Below are positions 47,633-61,700 of a stretch of 64,000 nt of DNA, piece by piece. This DNA comes from Gordionus sp. m RMFG-2023. Lineage: Eukaryota; Nematomorpha; Gordioida; Chordodea; Parachordodidae. The notes beneath the pieces are model-generated. The model was not told the origin of the DNA, searched no databases, and worked only from the letters and a program-made list of their open reading frames with translations. Location: NCBI RefSeq assembly GCF_954871325.1, contig NC_088776.1:14074052-14138051 (forward strand), written 5' to 3'. How positions within the stretch are numbered: the first letter of the stretch is position 1; every line of letters starts with the position of its first letter. The position numbers and the translations under genes were made by a program.

Positions 47633-49089
47633 GATAAAATCAATGTTTTTTTTTAAATTATGTATTTTTTTACGATACACATAAATTTTACAAAGTAATA
47701 TTTATATAAATTGTAATATAATTATATTGATATTTTTCATTAACTTTAAAAATAAATAATTCCTAGAACTTAAAAAAAATAATATACCTCGAATATTTAA
47801 GACGTTTTTAATATCCTGAAGTTATAAAAAACAAAAAAAATTACATTAAACAAACTGCTTTAACTCAAATTTTTTAAAAGCTAGAAACCTCCAAGGGTGT
47901 GCCTCCTTGTCAGCGTGCCGAGGCTTTTAGCGGCCCAGGGCAAAAAATAATTTGGAGGCCTTTTAAGAAAGACAATTTATTTAAGCTTACTTGATATATT
48001 TTCGCAATGAGAACTAAACATATATACCTTATTAAATTTTAATATTCTTTCAGGCGCATTTATTAATTCTATTGAATAAAAATCCAAAATATTTTTAAAT
48101 AGCTTTAACTGCTAGAAACGTTCCCCCAACAAATTTCTCGCTTGATGTAATAATTTTTTAATTCAATTAATCATGTAAAGGTGTGTCGTCTCTTTCGTAA
48201 AAAAATTGTTTTCGAACTTTCCATTCATGAATTAATGTTATTGAAGGAAAACACTGCTCTTCTATACTCATTTCCAATTATCTAAAAACGTACTTTTTAT
48301 AAATATAACGTCTCTTTCAAATTGCGCATGATGAGAAAGGGAAATATCTCTGTGGGATCATCATAATGAGGGTGAGAAATATGTGAACCAGTGACTTCCG
48401 TGGGATCGTCATGATGAGAAAGAAGAATATGTTAATCAGCTATATCTGTGGGATTTTCATGATTGGCATAAGAATTTCATTGTACTCATCGAATTTCTAT
48501 TCACTTATGGCGCGTGATGTCTCATTTTTATTTTTTAAAATAGCCCTTTTTTGAGAATTAATAAATGAGCCTCTTTCTTTTTCGTTTCTCAGCACTATTT
48601 TGAAAATTCTTTGGTTTTCAAATAAAATATTATATGGCGTCTCCTAACAATTCAACTCATTAAACAGTGTTTTTATAATATTCATTTGTCATTTTATAAG
48701 GGTCTGAAACTAGCATGTTATATAGTATATATTAAATTAAACATTGAATCTATCTTAATTAAAATAAAAACTCAATCTAGATTAGAGTAATTTAAAGTGT
48801 GTCCACTCGAAAGGTCTATGTATTAAATGAAGACTATGGTGTGAACTTTTTTATTCTAAAATATATCCAAAAATAGCCTCATAGCAATTACAACAAAAGC
48901 AGAATATTTGCCACAAATATTTATCAAAATAATCAAATAGAAGTCGTTTTTTTTAAATAAATTTATTTATTTTTTGTTAATAGAAAATTTAATTAAATTG
49001 TTTTTAAAGTTTATTTATAATAGAAATAAATGAATATAAATCAAATCTTTTGTTATAATATTTATACGTACTTGGCAGTTGGCACTTAG
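47633..49089. other. no gene; degenerate 65-bp repeats at about 48310-48480
   Basis: Three diverged copies contain TGTGGGATC(A/G)TCAT(A/G)ATGAG. A GC-richer scrap at 47890-47945 (GTGTGCCTCCTTGTCAGC) looks like a hAT end, comparable to CCCCCGTCTGCACGGCCCTG near 49585-49604, but no target duplication pairs them. Confidence 0.45.
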
Positions 49090-49530
49090 GACATACCAAC
49101 CTGATTTGAAAATTAGCAAATATGGATTTTTACAAAAAAATAAATAATGCTTTGTATATAGTGTATATGCTGTGACAATTTGTTATTTTTTCAACTTTAA
49201 ATAATTTTTTGAGCACGTTAAAAAATTTGATTTTTCCGGAAATGTATTCCAGCATGTTTAGAATACCTATCTTATGAATTGTAGATGACGTTGCCCTTAA
49301 CTTTTGATTCATTTATAATTTATATGGAAAAACTAATACAAATTATATTAAGTTCAAAAGTTCATGGCAAAATTATGTGAAATTCATAGGGTAGGTATTC
49401 CAAATATGGAATACTTTTCCAGTATTTTTAAATTTTAAAAATCGTGCTCAAAAATTGATTAAAGTTGAAAAAAAAATAATAACACATTGCTGCTATCATA
49501 TACAAAAAAATTATTATTCTTTACAAAATT
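49090..49530. repeat. large imperfect inverted repeat (foldback), arms of about 200 bp
   Basis: Left-arm landmarks GTATTCCAGCATG, AGAATACCTATCTTATGAAT and TTTTTGAGCACG recur inverted as CCAAATATGGAATAC, ATTCATAGGGTAGGTATTCC and CGTGCTCAAAAA. The loop is around 49320-49350. No transposase or target duplication was seen. It ends about 200 bp upstream of the TGR start codon. Confidence 0.65.
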
Positions 49531-49722
49531 TGATGGCCCCTAAAATTGTCAAATTTCGACAGCCCAGTGAGGCTGTCCAGCTCCCCCCGTCTGCACGGCC
49601 CTGCTTGTCAAGCAAGGTGGAGGGGAAAAACTCTTTTGAAAATTTAATACATCTTTATTTTTAAATTATACTATATTTTTTATTAGGTCCAACAAATTCC
49701 TTTACCGTGTTTGACTATCGTT

Positions 49723-52700
49723 ATGTCTCATTCACTTTCGCCCCATGATCTCATCCTTCAATATATCAAGGACAATAGAGTTATGATTTTTAGCAAATCA
49801 TATTGCCCTTATTGTAAAACAGTATATTTATTATATATATATACACACACCTACAAATCAGATACATGTCACTTATTTTTGCCAATATTGATACTACTAG
49901 TGTCAGGCCGATATCACCAAAAATTTACACAAACCATATTTTATTCATACCTCTCGTACCAGCTGGACTAAATTACAGTGTTAAAAGCTACTTTTAAAAG
50001 TAGCGCGCAAGCACTACTGTTGTCAAAAAAGTAACGTGCTCGCTACTTTAGAATTTTTTAAAATATTTTTTACTTATCTTTATTTCCACAAATAAAAAAT
50101 GACTAAAATTTAGATATATATAATTTATTTTTTTTATTGCATTACTGTTATCCCAAAGTCTAGAGCAACGAAGTATGACTAATTAATCGTTCAACACTAG
50201 CACGCATTGCAGTATTAAATTTGAGAAAAATATTCATTTGAGTATTTTTAGTTATAAAAAATGCGTCTAAATCATTTTCAATAGTATTATTAATTATTTC
50301 AAAAATCATCGTATATAAATAGGTGACCTTTTTGATCTGGCTAGGGTCAGTCTAAAATTTTAATAGTAATAGCTAGAATAAAAATTAATGTAGGGGAGAA
50401 GTGGATGGCCATGTTTGCCAACTGGTCAAGCAACTTAATTTTTTTATCTATTATTGAAACAATTTCTCTCAAATGTGAAAGGACTGAAATAATTATTTTT
50501 TAGCATGTTTTTATAATATTTATAAATAGATGAGTGGTAATTTTAAGAATGTTTAGCATCCAGATAATAATTTATAAAATATTATTAGATTATATAACCT
50601 TTTAATTATAATTCTTGAAAATCTTATGGCCAGTCAAACATACCATGTTTGTACTGGGCTAGACGATCAACTTCATAAACTCAGCTAGCTCAAAAACTAT
50701 TATAGATACAGCTTCAGCTTTGATTCATATTTTATATCAAAGATTAAGGATTGGGCTACACATTCTAATTCACTAAAATTAAAATCGTTAAAAGTTGGGA
50801 ATCTCGCTTATATCTTCTAGAAATATTTAAAAGTAATATTAAAAATAATATTAATAGATGCTAGGAAGAACACCAGTCTTTTAAACGAGTTTTTAAAAAA
50901 TGCTATGAAATATTATCATTTTTACCAGAATTGGGAACAACATTTGGTAATTTTGATGATTTCCTCATTTTTAGCGAATATTTAAAAAACCTAATTTAAA
51001 TACAAGTGTTTACTCTAGCATCTATTAATATTTATTTCAAATTTAGAAAATTTTTCCAGGAGATATAAGCTAGATTCCCAATTTTTTTGCTTTTAGCGAT
51101 TTAATGGGAACCAAATTTGTTTGATATATTACTTTTAAATGTTTCCTCGTTAAAGCTGCAAGTTTAGTAGCCAGCTAACGCCATCGCTATTTTTTTTAAA
51201 GTTACGCACACATTGCTAAATTAGTTACGAAATGTTATTGAGCGTAAGTGTCCAAGTTGCATAAATAAAATTAGTAACTAATTTTCGTGTGCTGAATTTC
51301 GGAATCATATGTTATTGTATAATATTTTAAATAAATACATGAGTTATGGGAATCTTGTTTTAAATGCTTGGACATAAGGATAAATTAGTTCACTAAATTC
51401 TTAACTAATTTAGTCAAACTAGGACGAAGTATTAAATTCATCTATTTTTTTGAAATGTATTTATTACCTCGTATTAGATCGACTATAGTCACGAATAGTG
51501 TTAAACGGCTCGATATGAGCCGATTTTTAAAAATGGCTAGCTCAAAACTTTAGCCAGAAAAATATTGTCTAAGCCTCGAGATTTTGTTTATATATGCTTT
51601 CTATGAGCAAAATCGTAAGTCTTGCATAATACATTTCTGGATAAAATTTTGAGTTAGCCTTTTTTTAAAATAGGCTCAGAATGTGCGGTGTAACAACACA
51701 AAATAATTTTATCGAACATAAAAATTCATAATTAGTTTGGTATGCAGGAACGAACGAACACTAAATTCATAGCTAATTTAGTCGAGCTAGGAAGAGGTAT
51801 ATACATAAAATAATTATTGTCCAACTCAAGGAAATTATTTTTGATCGCATATCAGATATGACAAGTTATTAATAAAAATTTAAATTTTGTTAAAACCCAT
51901 TTTTAATATATTTTAATAAACCTAATCTATTCTCTCAAACCTTTAATTTACCCATATCTTTCTCGCCTTTAATCTTACTTACTTGCTTAACTTAAATATA
52001 TTTCATCCACTTAAAAAATGTTAACAATTTCAAATCAACGAATAATATAAATATTTAATTTAAAAATAATATACTTTTTGTACTAACTTTTTGTTTTTAT
52101 TGTATATAAGTCATTCCACGATAAATCAACCAGAAAAACGAGATTTTCGGACACCATCTTTAAAATGAACGAATACGCTTTCAAGGTCCAAAAACGCGCA
52201 ATGCGTGATTTCATTAAATCTTGTTTTTCTAAAAATACGATAGAGTTACAAATTATATATCATTTTGTAGCCCTTAAAATTTTACATTGGAAAATATCGA
52301 AGAAAATTAAAGATTTCCAAGTTTTATTATTTCCGGTAAGGAATTTTTTGGGTGTTGATATTCTCTAAAAATGTTTATTACCTTTGTATTAAACTATTTA
52401 ATAAAAAATCTCGATAGTCATTTTTGTTTTTTTAAATTTTATTTTAATTTTTATTATTTATATAAATTAAAAAAGATAATATAGATGGCGTTGCCTTCAA
52501 AAATCATTATAATATAATATTTTTAATAAAAATATGAATTATATCGCGATTAAAATAAAAAAATCCACTGAATATAACCTATATGATGTCATGGGGCGAT
52601 ATGTAAGCAGGCAGTCCATCAGATATGATTATTATAAGGACGCTATATTTTAAAATTTATATACAATCTATCATAAAAACATCTCTTTTTTTTATCATAT

Positions 52701-55700
52701 TCCATTTTGCACTTATTTAATAGAAATTCCTGAGTACATCAGATATATCTTGTCACAGTAGTGGATCTACTACCGTTATTATTTGATGTCGCTTGTGGGG
52801 TAAAAGAAAGATTTGGTGGTCCATTACCGTGGAAAAGGTCCATGCGGTGGCTTTGGAGGAACATTAAAAAGAGTAGCAGCACGTTTAAGCCTTCATCGCA
52901 TCAGTTCTAGACACATTTTAACACCAGTTGGTTTATATCAGTTTGCAAAACAAAACATGCCATCTGTAAATTTTGCATATACATCCAACGAACAATACAA
53001 TTTAGAAGAGGTTTAACTTCGAGAAAGATTCAATTTAGCTCGCCCCATTCCAGGAACTCGGGAAATACATTCTGTATTTCCTTTTATTTAAGCAAACTTA
53101 AATAAAAAATATATTCATATGTAGAGGACTTTAAAATTAACAATATCTTAAATGCCGATAATTTGTCCTTTATCGATATCAAAGGATTCGTGACAGATGT
53201 TTACGACAATTTTTAGTGGTTAGTCACAATACTAAAAAGAATGAAATTACTGAGGAGATATATATATTTCCTTTTTGCATCCCCATGGGTAGTGTTGTTA
53301 AACGGCTCGGGTTGAGCCGATTTTTAAAAACGACTAACTCAATATTTTAGCCAAAAAAATATTGCCTAAACCTCGAGATTTCGCTAATAGATGTCCAAAT
53401 CTTAGTTCCTTCTACAGACAAAATCTTCAGGCTTGCGTAATATTATTTTAGATGAAATATTGAGTTAGCCGTTTTTAAAAATCGGGTCAAAACAAGTCGT
53501 TTAACAACACTACCCATGGGTATCACTTTCCTTCTTTTACCCACAATTGAGGAAAAGATATGGTTTCCCATTAATCAAATAATAACGATAGTAGATACTA
53601 GAGGTGGGCGCGGGCCGTGAAATTACGCGTGACCCATCGTGTCACGGCGTGAGTGAATAAATTTTAAATTCCAAGGCGTGACGGGCCTTCCCGAAATTTT
53701 CCCCGGGCGTGATCGGGCGTGAACATAAATTTCCCGTGAATCACGGAAATGTTAATTTTTAAAATTGTTTTTTTTATAAATATAAATTTGCAATTTTATA
53801 ATTATATTTTATATTTTCCTATTTAATTTAGTTCTTTTTAAAAAAAGAATAATTTATGAAAACTAAAAATCTTCCGCATTTTATAAACAACATCCGGTAT
53901 CATTTCGTTAGTTCTATTTTCTTTTTATGTTTAGGTGTTTTTTACCGCGAGACTTAGTGCTAAATTTTGCTTAAACATTTTACAGAAAAGTCAGTTATAT
54001 TTTATTTGTAAAGATCTTCAATCTTTAAATGCAACAGAAAGTGAAGGATTTTACAAGCTAGGCCAAGAGATTTGGTGTTACATATGGATAACAAAATATA
54101 AAAGTTGTTGACCGAAAAACTCTCATGAATACTATAGGTCCAAAAATATACAATGAAATAAAATTTAAGATTAACAGCATGATCTATAACAATTACTTAT
54201 CCATAATCACTAATATTTGGACGGATGACTATAAAAATCTAAGTTTTTTAACCATTACAGGACATATTTTCATTAAGGATTTTAAATTAAAAACATTTGT
54301 TTTGGCCACAAGGGCAATGGATGAAAAAAACGTCAAAATTAAAAGTGTAGTCAATTCAATTTTAGGAGAATATACAGAAGTAGAAAATTACTTAAATAAA
54401 TGTATAGTTGTGGTGAGTGATAACGGAGCAAATCTTATAAGTGCATTCAAAGATGACGAAACGCTAGCATGTATATGCCATATACTAAATAATATTATGC
54501 ATTATATTTTTGACAATTGTTTAATTGAAATAGCCTTAAAAATAAATGGTGTAAAAAAATATTACAATATTTCAAACAATCTACAGCTAATAGCAAACTA
54601 AACCACACCCCTAAACAAGATGTAATAGCGAGAATAACGAGATGGAACTCTGTATATATCATGATATAGAGTTTCTTAAAATCATATTCTGAAATACAGG
54701 TGTACATGTTTAGCAAGCAAGAATTAAATAGATTAGCCACAATTGATATCAGTATCATACGCGAGTTAGATAAATTTTTATCAATATTTAAGAATGCTCG
54801 GATAATCTGAGAGCAGATTCTCTTCCCGCAATTAATGAAGTTTGTCTATGGAAACAAAAATTAATAATATTTTTTTAACCTTCTGAACGTGATACAATAA
54901 TAATCAAAACCTTAAAATACAGAACAAGATTTCTTTTAAAAGATTATTATGCAGCCACTACATAAGGTAGGCTTAATTCTAGATCCGAATTTAAAGAAGA
55001 AAATGATATATATAAAACAATCTTAAAAATGCTAAATGATATAAAATTAGATGATATGCATAAGTCAATGCCAACTATCATTTATAACTTTCCTAACTTA
55101 TCCTAAACTCATAAAAGACCGTATATTCTAAATGGTCAATACCAACTATCACTTTCCTAATTCATCCTACACTCATAAAAGACCGTATATTCTAAATAAA
55201 AAATTTAGAGAATTTCTAAATGATTCTGATGAAGCATCAACTTCACCGATGAAGGCTGTGAGGATGAACTTAAAAGATTCATATAAGATAAATAACAAAA
55301 CAATATTTGAAGTTTTGGAAGCAGGAATATTCATTTCCTTTTTTGAGTAAATTATATAGTAAAATTTTGTCAGCTGCAAGTTCGGCTTCTAGTGAAAGGT
55401 TATTTTCTGTAGCCAATCTCTTATTAGAGGAAAGGCGTACACAATTGAAATAAAAAAAGATGGACATTCTTCTTTTTCCAGATAAATTTCGATTTATAGA
55501 TTATCTTTACTTTTTGTTATTAATATGGATTATGAAATTAGAGAAATAAATAGAATGAATTCAAAAAAGTGTAAAATTATAGCAATCGTTTTGAAAAATT
55601 TAAAAACACCGTGAATTTTCGGGAGTAACTGGCGTGAATCAAAATATTGATTGTCATGAGCGGGCGGGTCGAGTCGAAAATTTTTTAGTGGTAAGCGTGA

Positions 55701-58700
55701 ATATTTTTTATTGCCACCGTGAGCGGGCGGGCCGTGAACGAAAAATTAGGCCCGCGCCCACCTCTAGTAGATACTATAACAGTCACAGGACGTACCTGCA
55801 AATTATCGCCTCCGGAAAGTCTATTAATTGGCACTAAGTGGAATAAGATTAAAACAAGAGATTTTTTTTATAATAGTTTGTATATAAAATTTTAAAATGT
55901 CATCAGATCCGTATGGGCTGCTTGCTTACATATTGCCCCAGGACATCATAGTGGTTATACTTAATTGATTTTTTTAATTAACACAATATATATTAAATAT
56001 AACGCCATATTATTATCATTTTTTATTTATTACATAGTTTAATATAAAGGTAATAAACATTTTTAAAGAATATTAACACCCAAAAAAAATTTCCTTCTCA
56101 ACAATGTTTGTAATTTTACCGGAAATAAGAAAACACTTGGATTTTTTTCATCTCCTTTCGATCCTATGTAAAATTTTAAAGGTTGTAAAATGATATATAA
56201 TTTGTAACTATCTTAAGTATTTTTTATAAAAACTGAAGGCTTATATTTTTGAATCTGGTTGAGCTAACGCTCTAAAATATTAATTTTATTAACATTTACA
56301 ACATAAATAACTAACATGTGAAGTTTCATTCATTTTTGAGATGGTCGGCCGAATCACGGGTCGATTTGTTATGGAATTACTCATATTGCAAACTAAAAAA
56401 AGGAAATGAATTACAAAAACTAAAATTCTTGTAGAAAATATATAAAAAAATATACACAAAAATTTAATATAAAATTATATGAATTGAAATAGTTGGGCAA
56501 ACTTAAATATTAATAAAAGACCGGTCCGGACCCCGGTCTGGTGCTGAAAATAATTAAAAGACCGATCTGAACCATGTGAAAAAGACCGGCCCATCAATCG
56601 ATCAGATCTAAGATCGATAGGACGGGACCAACCGTTCTTTACTACTGAAAATTTTTTTATTTGTATTTTGTAAGAATATTTAATAATATCAAGAAAAAAT
56701 TTTTTTTTACTGTAGGGACCCGACTTATGTAATATGAATTATGATTAATCTTATTAAAAAAATATGTGCTTAAATACTTCTTTGTATTTAAAAAAACATA
56801 GGTCAAAGATTATTTCGCCAATAAAAACATACCATTCAAGGCTCTGGAGTTGAATGAAATTGGTATTATATATGACTTTTTTTTAAATTTAGATTTGTAA
56901 ATCTGGTTAATGTCAATGATCCGGACCGCGTCCCGCTTTGAGTATGAGTATTCAAAATTATTCGTGTTTGACGTTTAAAAAAATCGAATGATTTGCTATC
57001 CGTATTTGACATTTAAACAAATCGAATAATTTACTAATCGTATTGGTATATAGATAAGTGGAGAGGGGCTTATTAAATTACCTAATTTCTATGGTTAAAG
57101 AGTAAAATAACATGATTTAAATTTGAAACGACGTCTATTCTGACATTATTTGGAGAAAATTAATGGAGTGGATGATTAATTTAATTTGAAATTTTTTATC
57201 TATTTTTTGGTGTCTACTGTAAATTGTTCATATTGAAATTCTTTTATATCTTAAATCGTTTTGGATGGCCACAATGTTTTATGCTTTTCCATTAAATAAA
57301 TAGAGCCAAGTTATGGAATCGTGAACAAAGTTGTGATCAGGATTTCTTATGACTTGGGCTAAGAATTGAATACGCCTTATTTTAAATATGATATGCGTCG
57401 GAATTTTTTTTTAATTTTCCATAATTTGTCGTTAGAGATAATTATTGGGTAAAAAATACTGTTTATTATTCGTTGTTTATGAAAGATAGTAATATTCTGT
57501 TTTGTTAAATTCCTTTGTGTCTGACATAGTAAAATTGGAAATAAATTAGTATACTTTTCTGTTGGTTAGCGATATTCCTAAGTAGGTAGTAAAAGAAAAT
57601 GTAAATCATAAAGAATTTGATTCGGATTCAGATAACGTTATAGTTTCAAGTTTTTTATATAATTAGCTTTTGTTTTTTAATAGTTTTTTTTTAGATTTAT
57701 ATTTAGATACACTTAAAATTACATTTAATTAAACTGTGCATATACTTTTTTAACCTCTGGATATTAAATTTGTTCAAATGATAAATGTAAACAATTTTTC
57801 TTAGTATAACTTTATTGTGAAGAACATAGAAGTTATAAATAATTTATATTAAATTTCATTCATTTAGGATAAATCTGAATCCAATGGAAATGTTTTAAAT
57901 CCAGGGCTTATTATTTCTCAAAATTCAAATATCTTCAAAAATCTTTTCTCTTTTGAAGATCAAAAAATGTTAAGATTTTTTTGTAAAAAAATTTCGAGCA
58001 TGCTCAAAGAATTTTTTACAAAAATCATTTTTCATTTTGCTCAAAAATCTTCTTTGAACGTGCTCAAAATTTTTTTTTACGAAAAGATTTTAATTTTTTT
58101 TGATCTTCAAAGATTTTTTGCTCAAAATTTTAGACGAACTACTTTAATTGTTTGTTGGTCGATCATTAATCTTTCAAATCTTGTTGCGTAGAAGAATTAC
58201 AGTTTTTATTTTATATTTATCAAAGGCCTCTTTTCAAGTCAATAAAATAAAAAAACTAGTAAACATTAGGATACTACTGTAAGAACGGCTTTTAAATATT
58301 GTGCCGTTATGTTACCGCGGCCAGGAGTTTTATGTTTCCTTAGCTTTTTATTTTACTACAGTGAAAATCTTGAAGAAATTTGAGACACAAAACCTTCTCC
58401 CAATCTTAAAAACCTTAATCATATAGTTGGATTAGATATTAATTTCAACAAAACTGTATTTCTTCCCTCTCCACACGCACCAAGAATTGAACGATTAATG
58501 ATCGATTAACAAACAATTAAAGTAGTGACAAAAGTCGAATACCTTGGCCTAATTCTAGAAAACATGTAGTTGTAAAGAAGAAATAAAAATTAGAATACTA
58601 AACTCAAGAAAAGCTTTCTATAAATATTTTAAGCTATGGAAAACAAGGGAGATTTCCTTATTTACGACATGGATTTTTAATTCCACCATCATTCCAATTT

Positions 58701-61700
58701 TACTATGTGAATTTAAACAATTCATAAGATTAAAAATTTTTATAAATTAAATCCAAATATTTCAAATGAAATACCATTATTTTTCTAATCTATCTGCACA
58801 ACAAATGTACTCCACGTGACGACAGCTTTTCAAATTTAAATCAAACTTTATTCTTCAACCATAAAGATTCAGAAAATTAAAATTAACCCCCCCCCCCTCT
58901 CCATATAAATTATTTAAAAAATCAGCCATACACGGGATAGACTTTTCTTGGTCCAATCCTTTTATAGTCAGTCTGTCTAAATAATAGCCCTCGGGCTATT
59001 ATGCTTACAGGTACGTGCTGCCTGCCCACTAACGGGTAAAGGACTCCTCATTTAACATTTGCTCAACTTTTTATATCCATTCTGATGGAAATGAAGATGC
59101 CTAGCATTCTCTATCGTATCTATAAACTAGAGGGCATGTACCCTTAAATCACGTATTTGTATAATTACGATAGTAAATTATTCAATCCGGTTAAAAGAAT
59201 CGAATACGAATAATCCGTTATTCGATTCATTTCTGAATAAGCCTAGTTTTGTTTTGAGTCTCGATTTTATAGTCTTACCGTTATCTTTTTTATACATTTT
59301 ATTTTAACTGAGCATCTATTTTTTACAAACAATTAAATCTTCAGAATTCTAAAATATTTATATTATTGTGATTTAAATATTTCAGCCTTAATATTAAGAT
59401 AATTGGTTTATATAATAGATTAAATTAAATGTTTTTATTTGTTATAATGTAAATATATTATTGCAAAATATTTGAAGATATATGGGCTTTAAAAATTAAA
59501 TTTAAAAAAAAATTGGCTCGGACAGCTGTTTAAAAAAAACTGAACTTCACACTAAAAACTAATACTTATTAACAACAATCTTAACTTCCTCTGAAATATA
59601 CTTAACTCAATTACTTTAATACTATGGATACTTTAGAATTGAAATTTAAAATACTTTATTTTCTTCAAATACATCATATAAAAAAATAAATAATGAAATA
59701 TAAATTTTTAAGAATTATTTTCACAAAAATATTAGTAATTCAAAAAAATATAAATTTTTTCAAAAAAAAAATAATAATAAGCAGAAAAAAATATTCAAAA
59801 ATTTTACAAAAAAATTAATCATCTATTTTATAAAAAAATGTAAAATTCAAAAAAAATTGGGCGTTAAAAATTTTAATAATAAAATTTTCTTTCTTTTAAG
59901 CCAATCACAAAATTGTAAAAAGATTGACAATTACATATATAAATATATATAATCATTTGTAAAAATAAGCCCCGCGGTGACACTGTTTGCTCTTTTAAAT
60001 CTGGACTGTGGTTGGAACCTGAAATGAGATTTATATTCCCGAAATTAATAAATAGATAAAAAAAAATTGAACAATATCAATAAACACTAAAATCCCATAA
60101 AATTTGAACAATATGATGTTTATTATCATTTACTTTTAAAATATAAATATAATAAAGCTAATGGTTCCGAAATTCAAAATGATCTGCATAGTTTGACCCG
60201 TCAAAGAACTGTCCCCAATGTTTTTATAGGAGGAGTTCATGTGGGAGGCTCCGATTCGGTGATGAAATTGGCCAATGAAGGAAAATTATCTCAACTGTTA
60301 GCTCAATCTTCTCAAGGTTTTTTATAAATATTATACTAGAAGCATATTTTTTTCCATTGCTATTTGTCACCTGATAAATGTGGCTACCATTTTAGAATGA
60401 TTTGGTGGTCGAATTCCGATAGTCCGGCTCACCAAGCCCCTAGCGATTTCCTAACTTGTAATAAATTACATTTTGAGTGAGAAGAAAAAAAACTAATGGT
60501 AATATCAATAGAGGCTTAAAATATCATAGGCGCTTTTGAATTAGAGTATGGAACCGACTCGAATCTAAGAATCAGTATTCCTTTAAATTTTTTGAGAATC
60601 AGAACCAAACCCACATTTTGACAAATACTTAAATAACTTAGGCGTGACGTCAATATAATATTTAATGTATAATGTATGATAGACCCTGCAAGATTAGCCC
60701 GGGACCCGAAAAATAGTATATATATTTTATTTCCTTTCCATCATTCCTTTTTCTTTGCCTGATTGAGATTATGAAATTAATTTAAAAAAGGAAGAGAAGT
60801 TTATGGAAAAAATTAGGTGATGGGAGATATTTATTAATGACCTGAAAAATCTTTTCGGCTCAAGAAAGACCGCAGTTTAGTAGTCTAGACTCAGCTTTAA
60901 AAATGTTGACTTCAATTTAAATATTGAACAATAACTGATAATTTAAATGATTCTATTTATTACAAAATATGATATAAAAATAAATTAAATAAATCCCACA
61001 TCCTAAATCTTTTCTTATTTTTTAAAAAATTAATTTTAAAATCGTGATATTCAATGAAACAATATTAATATTTAAAAATAAAAATTATTAGAATGGAAAG
61101 AGAGAATAAAAATGATGAGTTAATTTATTACTCATTCTTATAAAAATATAGTGCTGTAAACATTTCTAAAAAAATCGAAAAGCGTTCAATACAAAAATCG
61201 TACCCATAATATTCAACGTTCACATTCAAAAAAATGAACGCATTCACGTTTGTTCAAAAATTTATGAATAAATTTTTTTAAAGAATTTTATTTAAATTTA
61301 CTAGAGATCTGCAGGCCCAGCCCTAAGCTTGGGCATTATAATAATTTTTTTAAATATAATCGGCCCGGGAATAAATTCTATATCAACAATAACGCTTTGC
61401 TAAATGCATTAAATTATCATCTAATTTTTCTTTGACTTGAATTGATTTTCCTCTTTCAATAAAAGTAACATTTATAACATCGTTAGGAGATTTAGAATCA
61501 TGATATTCATATTCATCGGATAATAATGATTAATAATGATTGCGTAGAATGAATATAACATTTAGTTAATTCGTTGAACTAATGTTAAAAATTTGTTTCT
61601 CATATTAATGATCATATTTCCTCTTTTAAAAAGCGCGTATTTACTAATTAATTATCATAAAAAGATAGGCCATCTTCAAAAGCCACGTTACCTGCGACAT

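Larger units (their letters stand above)
52813..55850 (+). pseudogene. protein of the long-TIR transposon, C-terminal half, interrupted by a MITE and a hAT
   Basis: The frame from 52813 gives YRGKGPCGGFGGTLKRVAAR and LYQFAKQNMPSVNFAYTSNE, ending at TAA near 53014. It continues in frame as LRERFNLARPIPGTREIHSV. After further decay, FPFCIPMG meets the MITE, LLLPTIEEKIWFPINQII leads into the hAT, and VTGRTCKLSPPESLLIG (near 55780-55830) follows it. The KGPCDGIGGTVKR-type motif, the IPGTR motif and the (T)GR-YKLS end match a widespread but uncharacterised animal transposon protein. Several stops plus two insertions show it is inactive. Copy A retains the N-terminal half of the same family. Confidence 0.7.
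52111..56382 (+). mobile_element. unclassified long-TIR DNA transposon, copy B, in TGR intron 1
   Basis: Inverted arms of about 500 bp (about 52111-52670 and 55870-56382). The ends are TCATTCCACGATAAATCAAC and, inverted, GTAATTCCATAACAAATCGA, similar to copy A. Inner landmarks are GGGCGATATGTAAGCAGGC / GCTTGCTTACATATTGCCCC and AATGTTTATTACCTTTGTAT with its inverse. It carries the C-terminal half of the transposon protein and two nested insertions. Confidence 0.85.

Noticed and set aside
47890-49604. One large hAT element between the GC-rich scraps at 47.9 and 49.6 kb
   Set aside because: The two ends are only loosely similar and have no matching 8-bp flanks.
57967-58191. Plus-strand frame rich in FF, KI and F
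   Set aside because: Made by AAAATCTT/GAAGATTTT low-complexity motifs; no family resemblance.
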